Of a DNA stretch of 64,000 bases, positions 18,356 through 27,861 are shown in pieces (the stretch's first letter is position 1; every line of letters starts with the position of its first letter). Source of the DNA: Paractinoplanes atraurantiacus (GTDB lineage: Bacteria > Actinomycetota > Actinomycetes > Mycobacteriales > Micromonosporaceae); contig NZ_OBDY01000001.1 in NCBI RefSeq assembly GCF_900215205.1, forward strand, positions 306,786 through 370,785, given 5' to 3'. The translations under genes and the position numbers were made by a program. The notes below the pieces were generated by a model, which saw only the letters and a program-made list of their open reading frames with translations, did no database searches and had not been told where the DNA came from.

Positions 18356-21300
18356 GTGAGACAACAATCCACTTGGGGCCGTCGAACGTTCATCTCTGTG
18401 CTCGCGGCCGGACTGGCCACCGGTGCGGCGACGATGACCGGATCGATCCCGGCCGCGGCGGAGCCCGGCTCGGGCGCTCTGCCCGCCGCTCAGCAGAACG
18501 CATCCGACACCCCCAAGGAGTCGCCGGCCGACACGCTCGGCTCGCACGACGCCGAGCTGCTGGCCCAGGCCGAAGCGGCCAAGAAGAAGAACGTCACGGT
18601 CATCATCGCGGCCGAGGAGGGCAAGTCGGCCGACGTCGCTGCCAAGATCAAGGCTCTCGGTGGCGTCGTCACCCGGCGCTTCGACCAGATCGGCTACGTG
18701 CTCGCCTCGGTGCCGACCGGCCAGGTCGTCGCCGCCGCCAAGCTCGCCGGCATCCAGGCCGTCGACCTGGACGAGACCATCAAGCTGCCCGAGGCCGACC
18801 TGGCCGGCACGCAGTCGTCCAAGCCGGCCGCGCCGCTCGCGCCTCCGGGACCGCAGACGCCGGCCGCGAACCCGTACCTGCCGACCGACGAGACCGGCTC
18901 GGTGGACTTCAAGAAGAAGAACCCGAAGTACGACGGTCGCGGCATCACCATCGGCATCATGGACTCCGGTGTGGACATCGCGCACCCGGCCCTCCAGAAG
19001 ACGACCACCGGCGAGCGCAAGATCGTCGACTGGGTCACCGCCACTGACCCGCTGCTCGAGGGCGACGGCTCGTGGCGGGCCATGCTGACCTCGGTCGCCG
19101 GCCCCTCGTTCACGTACGCGGGCGCGACTTGGAAGGCGCCGGCCGGCACCTACCGGGTCAACCGCTTCAGCGAGTCGATCACGGCGGCCAGCGACGCCGC
19201 CGGTGACGTCAACCGCGACGGCGACACCACCGACACGTGGGGCATCCTCTACGACCCGGAGTCGCACGACATCCGCGTCGACGTGAACCAGAACCTCGAC
19301 TTCACCGACGACGCCGTGATGCGGCCGTACAAGGAGAAGTACGACGTCAACTACTTCGGCACCGACAACCCGGCCACCGCGGTGGCCGAGCGGATGCCGT
19401 TCGTCGTCGAGTACCGCGAGGACGTCGACATCGAGCCGGCCGGATATCCGGAGGGCACGGTCGCCGACTTCGTCAACATCGGCATCCCGGAGAGCCTGCA
19501 CGCCTCGCACGTGGCCGGCATCGCCGCGGGCAACGACCTGCTCGGCAACGCCAACTTCGACGGCCAGGCCCCCGGCGCCAAGATCGTCTCGTCCCGGGCC
19601 TGCTCGTGGGGTGGCGGCTGCACCGCCGCCGCGCTGACCACCGGCATGTCCGACCTGATCATCAACCGGCACGTCGACGTGATCAACATGTCGATCGGCG
19701 GCCTGCCCGCGCTCAACGACGGCAACAACGCGCGGGCCGACCTCTACAACGACCTGATCCGCAAGTACGGCGTGCAGATGTTCATCTCGGCCGGCAACAG
19801 CGGCCCGGGTGTCAACACGATCGGCGACCCGTCAGTGGCCTCCGACGTGGTCAGCGTGGCCGCCAGCATCACCAAGGAGACCTGGCTCTCCAACTACGGC
19901 GCGGTCACCCGCAAGGACCAGCAGCTGATCCCGTTCTCGTCGCGCGGCCCGCGTGAGGACGGCGGCTTCAAGCCGAACATCGCCGCACCCGGCTCGGCCG
20001 TCTCGCTGAGCCCGACCTGGGAGGTCGTGCCCGGCCTGGCCACCGTGCCGTACACGCTGCCGCCCGGCTACTCCATGCAGAACGGCACCTCGATGGCCTC
20101 CCCGCAGGCCGCCGGTGGTGCGGCGCTGCTGCTCTCGGCGGCCAAGCAGAACGGCATCAAGGTCTCGCCGGCGTCGCTGCGCCGCGCGATCTACACGACC
20201 GCCGACACGATCCCCGGCGAGCAGGTCAACGAGCAGGGCTACGGCCAGCTCGACGTGCCCAGCGCGTGGACGCTGCTGAAGAAGAAGTCGCCGACCCGCG
20301 ACTACACCTCGTCGGCGCCGGTCTGCACCCCGCTCGACGACCTACTGGCCACCGACGGCCAGGGCGTCGGCATCTACAACCGGTGCGCGGCCTCGGCCGG
20401 CGGCTTCAAGCCCGGGCAGACCAAGATCGTCAACATCAAGCTCACCCGTACGTCGGGACCGAGCTACCCGGTGCTGCACAAGCTCAGCTGGAAGGGCGAC
20501 CGGGCCAACTTCCTGTCGTCGCCGTTGGTCGTGCTCCCGCTGAAGAAGACGGTCACCGTGCCGGTCGTGGTGCGGGCCAACAACGGCGTCACCGCGGGCC
20601 TGCTCCAGGTCGACGACCCGAGCACCCCGGTGGTCGACTTCGAGGTGCTGAACACGGTCGTGGCCGGCGTCGAGTCGCCGAAGCCGGCGTACTCCAACAC
20701 CTTCAAGGGCGCGGTCGACCGCAGCTCGACGACGTCGTTCTACGTCAACGTGCCGGCCGGCACGAAGGCGCTGCAGGTCGACCTGTCCGGCCTCGCCGCC
20801 GGCTCGCAGACCCGCTGGATCGGCATCAACCCGTACGGTGTGCCGGTCGAGGACACCGCGTCGACGGCCTGCTACAGCAACTACAGCGACGAGGCGGCCT
20901 GCAAGCCGAGCGAGCGGGCGTACGAGAACCCGATCCCCGGCATCTGGGAGCTCGAGGTCGAGTCGCGCCGCACCACCCCGGTGCTGAGCAACCCGTTCAC
21001 CCTGACCGCCAAGGTGCAGGGCGTCACGGTGACCCCGGAGACCACGACGCTGTCGAACGTGACGGTCGGCGCGGCCAACCCGGTCACCTGGACCGTGAAG
21101 AACAACTTCGGCCCGGTGAAGGTCACCCCGCAGGGCGGACCGCTCGGCAGCGCCAACCGGCAGCGGCCGACGATCGCCGACGGTGAGAGCCAGGAGTTCA
21201 CGTTCACCCTGCCGGCCGGCTCGGCCTCGCTGAACGTGAAGATCGGCAACCCGGCCGACGCGGCGGCCGACCTCGACCTGAGCCTGTACCAGGGTGAAAC

Positions 21301-21643
21301 GCTGGTCGGACAGGACGCGGACGGCGACTCGGAGGAGTCGATCTCGCTGGTGAACCCGCCGGCGGGTGACTACACGGTCGTGGTCGACGGCTACTCGGTG
21401 CCCGCGGGCACGACGGCCTACGACTACCTGGACGTGTACTACAGCACCGCGCTGGGCACGGTCACCGTGCCGAGCACGGCGACCACCCTGGCCAACGGGG
21501 CGAGCACCACGGTGACCGGCGCGGTCACGGTGGCCTCGACGCCGCCGGCCGACCGGGAGCTCTTCGGTGACCTGGCCATCGTCACGGACGAGGGCGCGGT
21601 CGTCGGCCGGGCCACGGTCGTCGTGGCCTCGATCGCCGGCTAG
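18356..21643 (+). CDS. large secreted subtilisin-family (S8) protease
   Basis: A 1095-residue secreted serine protease. It has a twin-Arg-like/Sec signal peptide (about 1-36) and an N-terminal inhibitor-like segment (about 70-150). The S8 catalytic triad is Asp203 (MDSGVD), His385 (ASHVAG) and Ser579 (NGTSMASP). Asp and His are about 180 residues apart, much more than in ordinary subtilisins, and the intervening Asp-rich DVNQNLDFTDD segment recalls the insert of tripeptidyl-peptidase II. After the catalytic domain come beta-rich modules and a C-terminal pre-peptidase-like domain (about 940-1025) with LPAGSASLNV and GDYTVVVDG. The GTG start follows GGAGGA by 7 nt. A strong hairpin terminator ends the gene. 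Confidence 0.9.
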   Translation: MRQQSTWGRRTFISVLAAGLATGAATMTGSIPAAAEPGSGALPAAQQNASDTPKESPADTLGSHDAELLAQAEAAKKKNVTVIIAAEEGKSADVAAKIKALGGVVTRRFDQIGYVLASVPTGQVVAAAKLAGIQAVDLDETIKLPEADLAGTQSSKPAAPLAPPGPQTPAANPYLPTDETGSVDFKKKNPKYDGRGITIGIMDSGVDIAHPALQKTTTGERKIVDWVTATDPLLEGDGSWRAMLTSVAGPSFTYAGATWKAPAGTYRVNRFSESITAASDAAGDVNRDGDTTDTWGILYDPESHDIRVDVNQNLDFTDDAVMRPYKEKYDVNYFGTDNPATAVAERMPFVVEYREDVDIEPAGYPEGTVADFVNIGIPESLHASHVAGIAAGNDLLGNANFDGQAPGAKIVSSRACSWGGGCTAAALTTGMSDLIINRHVDVINMSIGGLPALNDGNNARADLYNDLIRKYGVQMFISAGNSGPGVNTIGDPSVASDVVSVAASITKETWLSNYGAVTRKDQQLIPFSSRGPREDGGFKPNIAAPGSAVSLSPTWEVVPGLATVPYTLPPGYSMQNGTSMASPQAAGGAALLLSAAKQNGIKVSPASLRRAIYTTADTIPGEQVNEQGYGQLDVPSAWTLLKKKSPTRDYTSSAPVCTPLDDLLATDGQGVGIYNRCAASAGGFKPGQTKIVNIKLTRTSGPSYPVLHKLSWKGDRANFLSSPLVVLPLKKTVTVPVVVRANNGVTAGLLQVDDPSTPVVDFEVLNTVVAGVESPKPAYSNTFKGAVDRSSTTSFYVNVPAGTKALQVDLSGLAAGSQTRWIGINPYGVPVEDTASTACYSNYSDEAACKPSERAYENPIPGIWELEVESRRTTPVLSNPFTLTAKVQGVTVTPETTTLSNVTVGAANPVTWTVKNNFGPVKVTPQGGPLGSANRQRPTIADGESQEFTFTLPAGSASLNVKIGNPADAAADLDLSLYQGETLVGQDADGDSEESISLVNPPAGDYTVVVDGYSVPAGTTAYDYLDVYYSTALGTVTVPSTATTLANGASTTVTGAVTVASTPPADRELFGDLAIVTDEGAVVGRATVVVASIAG

Positions 21644-21655
21644 CGGTTTCCAGCA

Positions 21656-21684
21656 GAAGGCCCGCCCCACTGGGGCGGGCCTTC
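21656..21684. terminator. bidirectional terminator between convergent genes
   Basis: A 13-14 bp perfect inverted repeat (21656-21669 with 21671-21684; about a 3-nt effective loop) sits between the S8 protease stop and the stop of the secreted LPL-repeat gene. Both strands can use it. Confidence 0.85.
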
Positions 21685-21692
21685 TGTCTGTC

Positions 21693-22520
21693 TTACTTGT
21701 ACTGCTGGTCGATCCCGGCGACCGGGCGGCCGTTCGGCGAGAACTGGCGGTGCTCGTCGATGGGCTCCTCGTGCAGGCGCGGGTCCTCGGGCGCCGCGGC
21801 GGCCGGTGCGGCGGCTGCGGGTGCGGCGGCCGCGGGGGCCGGCTTGGGCCGCTTGTTCGGCTTCGGCTGCGCGAAACCGGCGTCGGCGGCCGGGATGATG
21901 GCCATGCCGCCGGCGGGAAGGCCGCTGACGTCCGGGGTGTCGGGGTCGCCGGCCGCCTTGCGGGCGATCGGCCGGGTCAGGCCGGGCGACGGCCGGCCGT
22001 CGGGCATGAGCAGGCCGCCGACCAGCGGCAGGCCGCCGCCGGCGTTGTTGAGCAGCGGCAGGTTCTGCAGCGGGAGCTGGCGCAGCGGGAGCTGCTGGAG
22101 GGGGAGGTCCTGCATCGGGTTCCCCTGCAGGGGGACGTCGCGCAGCGGCCGGTCGAGGGCCTGTCCGTTGCGGGTGCGCTGCAGGGTGCCGCCGACCACG
22201 TCGGCCGCCGGGAGCTGCGGCTTCGGCTCGTTGGCGGCGTTGCCGGGCAGCAGCGGGTTCAGGTCGGGCGTGCCCGTCGGCGCCTTGAAGCCCACGACCG
22301 GGTTCTGGGCGAGCGGGCTGTCGTTGAGCGAGCTGTAGCGCAGCGGATTGTCCACATTGACGCCGTTGCTCTGCCCGAGCAGGTCGGCCAGACGCTGGTC
22401 GAGCTGCTGCTCGGCGGTGTCGGTACCCGCGCCCGGAATCAGATCGGCCTGCGCGGGGGTGGCCCCGAACAGGAAGATCCCTCCGGCGAGCACCACTCCG
22501 GCGACGATCGTTTTGCGCAC
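21693..22520 (-). CDS. secreted Pro/Leu-repeat protein, function unknown
   Basis: A 275-residue protein with a clear Sec signal peptide (about 1-27, KTIVAGVVLAGGIFLFGATPAQA). A central run of pentapeptide-like LPLQx units (DLPLQQLPLRQLPLQNLPLL, about residues 130-155) follows, then an Ala/Pro-rich segment with three PAAAA units (about 230-250). There is no membrane anchor or sorting signal. I do not recognise a characterised family; the repeats suggest a structural or surface-associated role. GTG 22520 is preceded by a strong AGGAGGAG site. It converges on the S8 protease across a shared terminator. Confidence 0.7.
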   Translation of the reverse strand: MRKTIVAGVVLAGGIFLFGATPAQADLIPGAGTDTAEQQLDQRLADLLGQSNGVNVDNPLRYSSLNDSPLAQNPVVGFKAPTGTPDLNPLLPGNAANEPKPQLPAADVVGGTLQRTRNGQALDRPLRDVPLQGNPMQDLPLQQLPLRQLPLQNLPLLNNAGGGLPLVGGLLMPDGRPSPGLTRPIARKAAGDPDTPDVSGLPAGGMAIIPAADAGFAQPKPNKRPKPAPAAAAPAAAAPAAAAPEDPRLHEEPIDEHRQFSPNGRPVAGIDQQYK

Positions 22521-22622
22521 TGAACTCCTCCTGGCGACTGGGGGATGCTGACCTTTAGCCCCAATTCGGACTAAAGGCTCGGATGGGGCAACGAGCGGCC
22601 CCTGTGGCCGGTTCCGGCTGGT

Positions 22623-22628
22623 TACGAT
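22623..22628 (+). promoter_or_regulatory. putative -10 box for leaderless RCK gene
   Basis: TACGAT ends 6 nt before the GTG start at 22635, with no Shine-Dalgarno sequence in between. Confidence 0.45.
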
Positions 22629-22634
22629 CGCGGC

Positions 22635-24389
22635 GTGGCAACCGATCAAGGTAGATCCCTCATGGCGCGGTGGCGCGAGCGCACGAACGACGCCCGCCCG
22701 CACCTCGTGATCTGCGGGTCGGACGCCCTGGTCTACACGCTGGCCGAGGAACTGGCCCGGTCCGGGCACCGGGTCCGGCTCACCCTGATCACCCCGCCCG
22801 AGCTGAAGACGGCCGTCCCCGATCTGGGTGACCTGCGGGTCCGCGGCGTCAAGGTGATCACCGCGACCCGGCTTGACGAGCGCACGTTCCGCGACGCCGG
22901 GCTGGCCGGGGCCGACGCGCTGGCCCTGGTGATGCCCGACGACATGGTCAACCTGCACGCCGCTCTCTGCGCCCGCGCGGTCGAGGGCGACCTGCGGCTC
23001 GTCATGAGGATGTTCAACACCGGTCTGGCGTACGGGGTCAGGCGGCTCTTCGCCGATTGCGCGGTGCTCTCCGATGCCGCGATGGCCGCGCCGGCCTTCG
23101 TCGCGGCCGCGCTCGGCGAGGTGGCGCCGACCCACTTCCGCTACGCGGCCCGCACCATGAACGTGGCCCAGCGGGCCGACGTGCCGGACGACGCGGTGCT
23201 GCTCACACTGGCCACATCGGACGGCAACGGCAAGACCACCGTGCTGCCGCCGGCCTCCGAGGCCAAGCCGGCCGATCTCGTGCTGGCCGAGGCCGGCCGC
23301 CGCCCGGCCGCGCAGGCGGTGGCGGCCCGCCGGCTGTCGCGTGAGGGCCGGCGCCGCCGTCCGTGGCTGTCGGTCGGCCGGGCGATCCGGGTCGGCCTGA
23401 GCCGCAAGCTCGGCATCGCCGTGCTGGTCGCGCTCGGTCTCACCCTCGTCTCGGGTGCGCTGCTGACCCACTTCACCGGCGTGCAGGGCTTCTGGCGGTC
23501 GATCTACGTCACGCTGCTGACCATGGTCGGCTCGTCCGATGTGGAGGAGAACAACGAGCCCGCGGCCCAGGCCGCCCAGCTCGTGCTGACCCTGGCCGGG
23601 GTGGCGCTGCTGCCGCTGGTCACCGCGGCCGTGGTCGACGGCGTGGTCAAGACCCGGCTGGCCCTGGACCGGGGCGAGATCATCAAGGTCTACTCGGGCC
23701 ACATCGTGCTGGTCGGGCTGGGCAACGTCGGCACCCGGGTGCTGCGCCAGCTGATCGATCTCGGCCTCGACGTGGTGGCGATCGACCGCAACCCGGAGGC
23801 CCGCGGCGTCAAGGTCGCCGAAGACCTGGACGTCCCGGTCATCATCGGTGACGCGGCGCTGGAGGCGACGCTGCGCTCGGCCTCGATCGCGAGCTGCCAG
23901 GCGCTGGTCGTGGTCTCCACCGACGACGCGGTCAACCTCCAGGCCGCCCTGCACGCCCGGCAGGCGCGCGACGGCATCCGGGTGGTGCTGCGGCTCTACG
24001 ACGACGACTTCGCGCGGCGGGTCCAGGACGCGTTCAACATCGACATCTCGCGCAGCGTCTCGCGCCTGTGCGCGCCTGCCTTCGCCGCCGCCATGCTGGA
24101 GCGCGAGGTGCTGGCCACCATCCCGGTCGAGCGCCACGCGCTGCTGGTCGCCGCGGTCAAGGTGATGCCCGGCTCGGCCCTGGACGGAGCCGCCCTGAGC
24201 AGCGCCGACCGGCCCGAGAGCGCCCGGGTGCTCGGGATGACCGCGGCCGGCTCGGAGTGGGTCGACTGGGTGCCCGACGCCCGGCGCGTGCTGGCGCCGG
24301 GCGACGAGATCGTGGTGGTGGCCCGCCGGGCCGGCCTGCGGGTGCTGCTGGAGCGGGCGGCGCGGCCGCTAGAGACCGGCGGCGAGTGA
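22635..24389 (+). CDS. RCK/TrkA-N ion channel-like membrane protein
   Basis: A 584-residue protein with two NAD-binding RCK/TrkA-N domains flanking a two-span membrane module. The first Rossmann-like domain (about 22-180) starts HLVICGSDALVYTLA. The membrane part has spans at about 258-279 and 312-337 with a pore-like loop between. The second RCK domain begins at about 352 (HIVLVGLGNVGTRVLRQL) with an acidic ribose-binding position (VVAIDRN), and a TrkA-C-like tail follows. The expected potassium filter T-V/I-GYGD is replaced by TMVGSSD (residues 296-302), so ion selectivity is uncertain. The 3' end overlaps the convergent DUF4032 gene by 21 bp. Confidence 0.8.
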   Translation: MATDQGRSLMARWRERTNDARPHLVICGSDALVYTLAEELARSGHRVRLTLITPPELKTAVPDLGDLRVRGVKVITATRLDERTFRDAGLAGADALALVMPDDMVNLHAALCARAVEGDLRLVMRMFNTGLAYGVRRLFADCAVLSDAAMAAPAFVAAALGEVAPTHFRYAARTMNVAQRADVPDDAVLLTLATSDGNGKTTVLPPASEAKPADLVLAEAGRRPAAQAVAARRLSREGRRRRPWLSVGRAIRVGLSRKLGIAVLVALGLTLVSGALLTHFTGVQGFWRSIYVTLLTMVGSSDVEENNEPAAQAAQLVLTLAGVALLPLVTAAVVDGVVKTRLALDRGEIIKVYSGHIVLVGLGNVGTRVLRQLIDLGLDVVAIDRNPEARGVKVAEDLDVPVIIGDAALEATLRSASIASCQALVVVSTDDAVNLQAALHARQARDGIRVVLRLYDDDFARRVQDAFNIDISRSVSRLCAPAFAAAMLEREVLATIPVERHALLVAAVKVMPGSALDGAALSSADRPESARVLGMTAAGSEWVDWVPDARRVLAPGDEIVVVARRAGLRVLLERAARPLETGGE

Positions 24390-25604
24390 GCCGACCTCGA
24401 CCCCGAGGACGGCCTGCTCGTCCGGTTTCTTGGCCAGGATGTCCTTGAGGTAGGACTGCACGGCCGCGGCCATGCCCACGTCGCGGCCGGCCTGCTCGGA
24501 GAGCAGCCACTTGTGCTGGATGACCTGGGTGAAGATCTCCTGCGGCTCCAGCTTGCGGCGCAGGTCGGGCGGCACGGCACGGACCACCGGCTCGAAGACC
24601 TCGGTGAGCCAGCGGTGCGCGGCCTGCTGCTCGTCGGTGAGCAGGCTCTCGGCCCGGTAGGTGTCCAGGTCGTTCAGCAGCTGCCGGGCCTGGTTCTCCT
24701 CGGCGTCGAGGCCGGTCAGGCGCAGCAGGCGCCGGGTGTGGTAGCCGGCGTCGACGACCTTGGGGCGCACCCGGTAGCCGCCGTCGGTCGTGGACATGGC
24801 CACCTCGGCCACGTCGAAGCCGAGCTCGTTGAGACGCCGGATGCGGCCCTCGATGTCGTGCCGGGCGTCGTCACGGGGCACTTTCTGCTCGTACGTCACC
24901 TCGTGCCACAGCCGTTCGTAGCGCGCCACGATGTCGTCGACCACGGCCTCGGGGTCGATCGACTCGTGCAGCAGCTCGGCCGCCTCGAGGTCGAGCAGCT
25001 CGCCGAAGATGTTGAGCCGCAGGATCTCGACGTCCTCGCTGCGCTGACCCTCGGAGAGCTTGGGGTAGAGGTTGCCGGTCTCGGCGTCGACCAGATAGGC
25101 CGCGAAGGCGCCGGCGTCGCGGCGGAACAGCGTGTTCGACAGTGAACAGTCGCCCCAGGAGAAGCCGGTGAGGTGCATCCGCACCACCAGCGCGGCCAGC
25201 GCGTCGAGCAGGCGGTTGAGCGTGTTGGGCCGCAGCACGTGCGAGAACAGCGCGCGGTAGGGCAGCGAGAACTGCAGGTGCCGCGTGATCAGCACGCTCT
25301 CCAGCGGCTCGCCGTTCGCGTCCTCCCGGTCGGTGACGATGCCGACCGCCTCGACCGACGGGAAGTCGATGCGTTCGAGCGCGCGCAGCAGGTCGTACTC
25401 CTTCTCGGCGATCCGTTCCCGGGTCTCCTTGAGGGCGTACACCACGTTGTTGAGTTTCACGAACCGCACGATGTGGCGGGAGATGCCCTGAGGCAGGGCG
25501 ACCAGGTGATCCGCGGGCCATTCCTCCAGCGGAATGCCCCACGGCAGTTCCAGCAGCGCTGGGTCGACGACGGCGGAAGTGATTCGCACCGAACCAGTGT
25601 GCAC
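24369..25604 (-). CDS. DUF4032 protein with kinase-like fold
   Basis: A 411-residue protein of the actinobacterial DUF4032 family. The N-terminal half resembles lipopolysaccharide-kinase/RIO folds: a candidate ATP-Lys in VYALKETRER, a catalytic-loop-like FSWGDCSLSNTLF (compare GDxxxxN) and a metal-binding-like LVDAETG. The C-terminal half is the conserved DUF4032 region. The substrate is unknown. I favour GTG 25604, preceded by GGGGAG, over GTG 25589 or a longer form. It ends inside the 3' end of the RCK channel gene. Confidence 0.75.
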   Translation of the reverse strand: MHTGSVRITSAVVDPALLELPWGIPLEEWPADHLVALPQGISRHIVRFVKLNNVVYALKETRERIAEKEYDLLRALERIDFPSVEAVGIVTDREDANGEPLESVLITRHLQFSLPYRALFSHVLRPNTLNRLLDALAALVVRMHLTGFSWGDCSLSNTLFRRDAGAFAAYLVDAETGNLYPKLSEGQRSEDVEILRLNIFGELLDLEAAELLHESIDPEAVVDDIVARYERLWHEVTYEQKVPRDDARHDIEGRIRRLNELGFDVAEVAMSTTDGGYRVRPKVVDAGYHTRRLLRLTGLDAEENQARQLLNDLDTYRAESLLTDEQQAAHRWLTEVFEPVVRAVPPDLRRKLEPQEIFTQVIQHKWLLSEQAGRDVGMAAAVQSYLKDILAKKPDEQAVLGVEVGSLAAGL

Positions 25605-25709
25605 GCTCTCCCCGGCGCGTCGCTGCCGCAGGTGGCTCGTTACACACAAGCGAGAACGCCTGATTAGCACATATGTCCCTGATATGACGTGAATGGCGGG
25701 TTGAACTAA

Positions 25710-27131
25710 ATGCGACGTAAGGCAGGCATAGCAGTCGCGGCCTGCGCGGCTCTGGCCCTGACCGGCACGGCCGGCGCGACCGCGTGGAAGGCCGCGGGCG
25801 ACTCACAGCCCGTCGGCACCTGGCAGCAGGCGCCCTCGCCGGTGGAGCGCACACCCGTCGCAGCGGAACAGACCGCCGAAGCAGAAGCCGCGCCGATGGC
25901 CGGCGTGCCCGAGGCGCCCGACGCGGCGGCGGCACCCGGCGCCTCATCCGTCCCGCCGGTCCCGTCGGCCTCGGAGGCCACGGATGAGCAGCTGCTGGAC
26001 CAGGAAGGCCGGCACGAGTCGGCGTCCGCCGTGAAGGGTGACGGGCGGCAGAAGGTCGGCGAGCTGCTCAACGTGCGCCGGCTGCTCGGCTACCTGGGCG
26101 GCAAGCCGGCGAAGGAGACGTTCCGCTACCCCGGCGCGTCCTATGTGAAGCTGCACTTCTCCCGCATGGAGATGCTGCCCGGCGACTACGTGACCGTCTC
26201 CAACGCCGACGGGACCGAGTCCTACCGCTACGACGCCCCCGAGCTCGGCGACCACGACAGCGACCGCTGGGCCATGTCGGTCACCGGCGACACCGCGGTG
26301 CTGGAGATGCACCGGGGCCCGGCCGACCCGCTGCGGCTGGGCGAGCTGCTGGGCACGCTCGGCGTCGACGTCGACCGGGTGGCCAAGGGCTTCAGCCGCT
26401 CCGAGCAGCGCGAGCAGCCCGAGGAGCAGCTGACGGTGCCCGGGCGTACGGGCAAAGAAGAATCTGTTTGTGGCAGCGACACCTCGGCCGACGCGGTCTG
26501 CTACCGCTCGTCCGACCCGGTCGCCTACACCAAGTCGAAGGCCATCGCCCGGCTCCTGATCAACGGGACCGAGCTGTGCACCGGCTGGCGGGTCGGCACG
26601 AACAACCGCATGCTCACCAACAACCACTGCTTCACCAGCACGGCCGAGGCCCACGACACCGAGGTCTGGTTCAACTACCAGTGCGCGCGGTGCGGCGGCT
26701 ACGACGTCTACAAGCCGACCAAGGTGTGGGGCGCCTCGGTCCTGACGACCGACCGGGTCTACGACTACACGCTCTTCTCGGTCTCCAACTTCGCGGCCGT
26801 ACGCAAATTCGGCTACCTGACCCTGGACACCGCCCGCCCCGCCCGGAACCAGGAGCTCTACGTCCCGCAGCACCCGGCCGGCGAGCCGACCCGCATCGCC
26901 GGGTCGCTCGGTGAGAAGGCCGGCAACTGCTCGGTGGTCGACCCCGGCTACAACGGGTACGCGACCCAGTCGGACGTCGCCTACTACTGCGACACCGAGG
27001 GCGGCTCGTCCGGTTCGCCGGTGCTGTCCCGCAAGACCGACAAGGTGGTGGCCCTGCACCACTTCGGCGGCTGCCCCAACTCCGGCGTCCGCGGCGACCT
27101 GCTGGCCGCGAAGTTGCGCGCGTACATCTAG
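25710..27131 (+). CDS. secreted trypsin-like serine protease
   Basis: A 473-residue secreted protease of the chymotrypsin fold (lysyl-endopeptidase-like). The signal peptide ends near residue 25, an acidic Ala/Pro-rich linker follows (about 30-95), and a pro-region-like domain extends to about 245. The catalytic triad is His306 (TNNHCF), Asp352 (VYDYTLF) and Ser434 (GGSSGSP). Cysteine pairs surround the His and Ser segments (ELCTGW/NNHCF, CARCG, CDTEGG) and are expected to form disulphides. The ribosome site before ATG 25710 is weak. A PAP2 gene follows 10 bp later on the same strand. Confidence 0.85.
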   Translation: MRRKAGIAVAACAALALTGTAGATAWKAAGDSQPVGTWQQAPSPVERTPVAAEQTAEAEAAPMAGVPEAPDAAAAPGASSVPPVPSASEATDEQLLDQEGRHESASAVKGDGRQKVGELLNVRRLLGYLGGKPAKETFRYPGASYVKLHFSRMEMLPGDYVTVSNADGTESYRYDAPELGDHDSDRWAMSVTGDTAVLEMHRGPADPLRLGELLGTLGVDVDRVAKGFSRSEQREQPEEQLTVPGRTGKEESVCGSDTSADAVCYRSSDPVAYTKSKAIARLLINGTELCTGWRVGTNNRMLTNNHCFTSTAEAHDTEVWFNYQCARCGGYDVYKPTKVWGASVLTTDRVYDYTLFSVSNFAAVRKFGYLTLDTARPARNQELYVPQHPAGEPTRIAGSLGEKAGNCSVVDPGYNGYATQSDVAYYCDTEGGSSGSPVLSRKTDKVVALHHFGGCPNSGVRGDLLAAKLRAYI

Positions 27132-27141
27132 TTTTGAGGGC

Positions 27142-27861
27142 GTGCGTAAACCGAAGAGCTGGTGGCCCGACGTCGCGTTCCTCGCGGCGTTCGTCGCGCT
27201 CACCGTCGCCCTGATCAACGGCCACCTGCTGACGCTCGACCAGCGGGTGGCCGACTGGGCGTTCGCGCATCAGCCCGATCCGGTCTACTGGACGGCCCGC
27301 GTGCTCAACTACTTCGGGCAGGGCGGCCAGGTGCTGATGCCGGTCGCGCTGATCCTGACCGGCGTGCTCACGTGGCGGACCCGGTCGGTGCGCGCGGTGC
27401 TGCCTTTCGTGGCGGCTTTCCTGCTGACGTACGTAACGATCGGGCCCCTGAAGATCTGGGCCGACCGGGCGGCCCCGCGTTTCGACGGGCCGGACAAGAC
27501 GGTCATGCACAATCCGTTCGCGTCCGGGGCCGAGGCGATGAGCTACCCGTCGGGGCACCTGGGCAACTCGCTGGTCTGGTACGCGGTGCTGGCGATCCTG
27601 ATCGCGGCGCTTCTACGGCGATCTTTGAGTCCACGCGAGACGATCTTGCTTCGGGTTGTGCCGGTCGTGATCGTCTTCTGCACGACGGTGTACACCGGCT
27701 TCCACTGGCTGACCGACTCGGTGGCCGGGCTGCTGCTCGGGCTGGTGTTGGCGCGGTTGATCTCGCGCGTGAGCTGGGACTCGGTACCTCTGCCGCGGCT
27801 CGGGGGTTGGGAGCGGCCGTTATACCCAGACTCCGCGCCGCATGACGCGCTTCACCGTTAA
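27142..27861 (+). CDS. PAP2-family membrane phosphatase
   Basis: A 239-residue membrane phosphatase of the PAP2 superfamily with about six spans. The tripartite active site is visible as KIWADRAAPR, YPSGHLG and the C-terminal YTGFHWLTDS with its His and Asp. Members hydrolyse lipid phosphates such as phosphatidic acid or undecaprenyl pyrophosphate; the substrate is not predictable here. The GTG at 27142 has GAGGG close upstream. The last 42 bp overlap the convergent nagA gene. Confidence 0.85.
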   Translation: MRKPKSWWPDVAFLAAFVALTVALINGHLLTLDQRVADWAFAHQPDPVYWTARVLNYFGQGGQVLMPVALILTGVLTWRTRSVRAVLPFVAAFLLTYVTIGPLKIWADRAAPRFDGPDKTVMHNPFASGAEAMSYPSGHLGNSLVWYAVLAILIAALLRRSLSPRETILLRVVPVVIVFCTTVYTGFHWLTDSVAGLLLGLVLARLISRVSWDSVPLPRLGGWERPLYPDSAPHDALHR

